A stretch of 64,000 nucleotides of DNA from BCD1 sp942492125. GTDB lineage: Bacteria; Bacteroidota; Bacteroidia; Chitinophagales; Saprospiraceae. Shown one piece after another: positions 62,267 through 64,000 of this stretch. The stretch lies in assembly GCA_942492125.1 (NCBI GenBank), contig CALODM010000017.1:310001-374000 (forward strand), read 5' to 3'. The number at the start of each line of letters is the position of its first letter. The first letter of the stretch is position 1. The notes below the pieces were generated by a model. It saw only the letters and a list, made by a program, of their open reading frames with translations. It was not told where the DNA came from and did no database searches. The position numbers were made by a program, and so were the translations under genes.

Positions 62267-64000
62267 ATGAGAAATTTAATTCACCTTTTGTGCTGTTATG
62301 GACTGATTGCTTTTCTTGTGCAGACAGGGGTACAGGCACAGTCCTTAACGTTTACGGTAAATACCAGGAATGATGCTGTCGATATAGCCCCGGGAGATGG
62401 CATATGTAGCGACCTCAGTGGCAATTGTACCTTGAGAGCTGCCATACAGGAAGCCAATGCCAACCTAAATGTCCATGATTTCATTCATTTTAATATTCCG
62501 GGATCGGGAGTACAGACGATCAGCCCGACCATGCCACTGCCGGCTTTGTTAGACAACGCCGGCGTTACGATCGATGGTTTAACCCAACCAGGCGCTGTTG
62601 CGGGCTTTAATCCGCCCTCATCTGCGGTGCTGATGATCGAAATTAAAGGAAATATGCCGGGCCAGCCTATCCCAAACCACGGTTTGTGGATACTTTCCGA
62701 TAATAATAATATCAGTGGCTTAGTCATCAATGAATTTAGTGGTGATGGTATCCGAATTGAGGGTACACCCTCGATTACCAGCAACAATTTCATTCATGCC
62801 AATTTCATCGGTACTGATGTTACAGGAACCATTGATCTTGGTAATGCCACCGCCAGTTCCCTCAATGCGTGGTGGGCCGGGGTCAATCTAATCGTACCGC
62901 CCTGTGAGGATAATCCGGTTTTTGTGCTCAATAATTTTGTGCACCACAATCTTATTTCCGGCAACGGTGCTGTTCCCGTTTCTGTGAACCGAGGAGAAGG
63001 AGTGAGCATTACCAGTTGTCCTCCCGGGGATAATGGGTTCAATATTATCGAATTCAATTTCATTGGAACAGATATTACCGGAACCCTGCCGCTGGGAAAT
63101 GACAGCGATGGTGTAACGATTGCGGAGGCAGCTCATGATAATGTTATTGGCGATAATGTCATTTCCGGAAATGGGTATTCCGGAGTAGGCATTAACGGGC
63201 TGAACGAACCGCCCCGTTACACCATGCTGAACCATGTAGTGCACAACACCATAGGTCTGGATGTCAATCAAGTCAACCCGATTCCTAATGGTTTTCAGGG
63301 AGTGAGTATTGGTATGTATGGTCCCAACACCTGGGGTTTCGCTCCTGATAATAATGTGATAGACAATACCATTGCCTATAATCTGGGTAATGGCGTTTTG
63401 GTAGCTGAATTTTTCCCGCCCGCCACCAATTGTGATCAAAACAGGATCTCACAGAATAGTATTTTTTCCAACGGATTACTGGGGATTGACCTGGTATCTG
63501 TTATGGGTATGACAGGAATGGTAACCTTTAATGATCCCATACCCGATGCTGATTTTGGACCGAATGAAGAATGTAATTTCCCGGTAATCCAATCAGCAGT
63601 TATTACTGGTGGCTCAACAGCCATTTCAGGGACGGCAGACTTTCCCAATCCCAATTTTGGTACGGTAGAGGTCTTTGTCGCCCAGCCGGACGCGAGCGGA
63701 TACGGTGAAGGCATGACCTGGCTGGGTTCGGCGGTACCTGACCTGGCGGGGAACTGGACCTTTAATACGCCCGCCGCTTTAACGGTGAATAGTATTCTTA
63801 CGGCTACCTCTATAGATCAGTTTAACAATACCTCGGAATTTTCAGCTAATTTCAGCAATATCGTGAATGATTTAGCCATGGTCAATCATCCGGAGTTCAA
63901 AATTTTCCCGAATCCTGCTTCAGCGGATGTTTTTGTCCTTTTGACCGAACAAGTATCTCCAGGGGTTAAGATCCAAATTCTTGGTTCAACCGGAATTATA
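62267..64000 (+). CDS. CSLREA-type beta-helix exported protein with T9SS tail (3' end missing)
   Basis: The frame is open from the ATG at 62267 to the right edge, 578 codons. The signal peptide is clear (CCYGLIAFLVQTGVQAQ). Near residue 40 is a CSLREA-like entry (GICSDLSGNCTLRAAIQEAN), followed by parallel beta-helix coils (NNNISGLVINEFSGDGI, NFIGTDVTGTIDLGN, NVIGDNVISGNGYSG, FIGTDITGTLPLGN). The end of the visible part (PEFKIFPNPASADVFVLLTE) is the beginning of a T9SS type A sorting domain, so about 50-60 residues are missing outside the window. It is a likely surface protein or adhesin; no enzymatic motif is recognisable. Confidence 0.85.
   Translation, partial: MRNLIHLLCCYGLIAFLVQTGVQAQSLTFTVNTRNDAVDIAPGDGICSDLSGNCTLRAAIQEANANLNVHDFIHFNIPGSGVQTISPTMPLPALLDNAGVTIDGLTQPGAVAGFNPPSSAVLMIEIKGNMPGQPIPNHGLWILSDNNNISGLVINEFSGDGIRIEGTPSITSNNFIHANFIGTDVTGTIDLGNATASSLNAWWAGVNLIVPPCEDNPVFVLNNFVHHNLISGNGAVPVSVNRGEGVSITSCPPGDNGFNIIEFNFIGTDITGTLPLGNDSDGVTIAEAAHDNVIGDNVISGNGYSGVGINGLNEPPRYTMLNHVVHNTIGLDVNQVNPIPNGFQGVSIGMYGPNTWGFAPDNNVIDNTIAYNLGNGVLVAEFFPPATNCDQNRISQNSIFSNGLLGIDLVSVMGMTGMVTFNDPIPDADFGPNEECNFPVIQSAVITGGSTAISGTADFPNPNFGTVEVFVAQPDASGYGEGMTWLGSAVPDLAGNWTFNTPAALTVNSILTATSIDQFNNTSEFSANFSNIVNDLAMVNHPEFKIFPNPASADVFVLLTEQVSPGVKIQILGSTGII

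Overview
The window looks like a chromosomal segment of a Bacteroidota bacterium, most likely of class Saprospiria. The evidence is: many exported proteins ending in type IX secretion (T9SS) C-terminal sorting domains, one gliding-type (type B) sorting domain followed by a PorP/SprF-family outer-membrane protein, SprB-like and HYR-like repeats, and promoter-like sequences of the TAnnTTTG type. Ribosome-binding sites are weak, as is usual in this phylum.

Layout. 1-14 kb holds surface and secreted proteins: a tail-fibre-like protein cut by the left edge, a BNR/WD40-like T9SS protein, a small IS-derived inverted-repeat element, a frameshifted parallel beta-helix T9SS protein, an orphan T9SS tail, a TfoX-N protein, and an unusual secreted protein with a pyruvate-phosphate-dikinase-type ATP-binding domain. 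14.5-40 kb is the highlight: a cohesin/dockerin surface locus. It contains a ~2566-aa HYR-repeat protein with a dockerin and a cohesin, a single-cohesin T9SS protein, a ~3458-aa scaffold with 17 cohesin modules (ten almost identical 429-bp copies), eleven SprB-like repeats and a type B tail, a PorP/SprF protein, and a second HYR-dockerin-cohesin protein (1330 aa). No glycoside hydrolase is present, so this resembles a self-assembling adhesive or matrix system more than a cellulosome. 40-64 kb is mostly housekeeping: DsbA-like protein, YraN, multihaem cytochrome, phosphatidylserine decarboxylase, AlkA-like glycosylase, universal stress protein, low-molecular-weight tyrosine phosphatase, TrkA-TrkH, MtnA with a class II aldolase, PhoD-like phosphatase, GT9 glycosyltransferase, AnmK, an SDR protein, a GNAT-nitrilase fusion and penicillin-binding protein 1A. 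A beta-helix T9SS protein runs off the right edge.

How the parts fit. The predicted cohesin and dockerin modules lie in neighbouring genes and all carry T9SS tails, so they could be secreted by one route and join outside the cell. Proteins that carry both a dockerin and a cohesin could chain onto the multi-cohesin scaffold. The PorP/SprF gene directly behind the type B scaffold is the known arrangement for SprB-like adhesins.

Caution. At least seven loci are interrupted by small indels (about a dozen in all), many in homopolymers, including the housekeeping gene anmK and one position inside the near-identical cohesin array where nine sister copies show the intact reading. A sequence with residual long-read indel errors is the simplest explanation, although real pseudogenes cannot be excluded. 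Interrupted genes are listed by their fragments and the likely joined product is stated.
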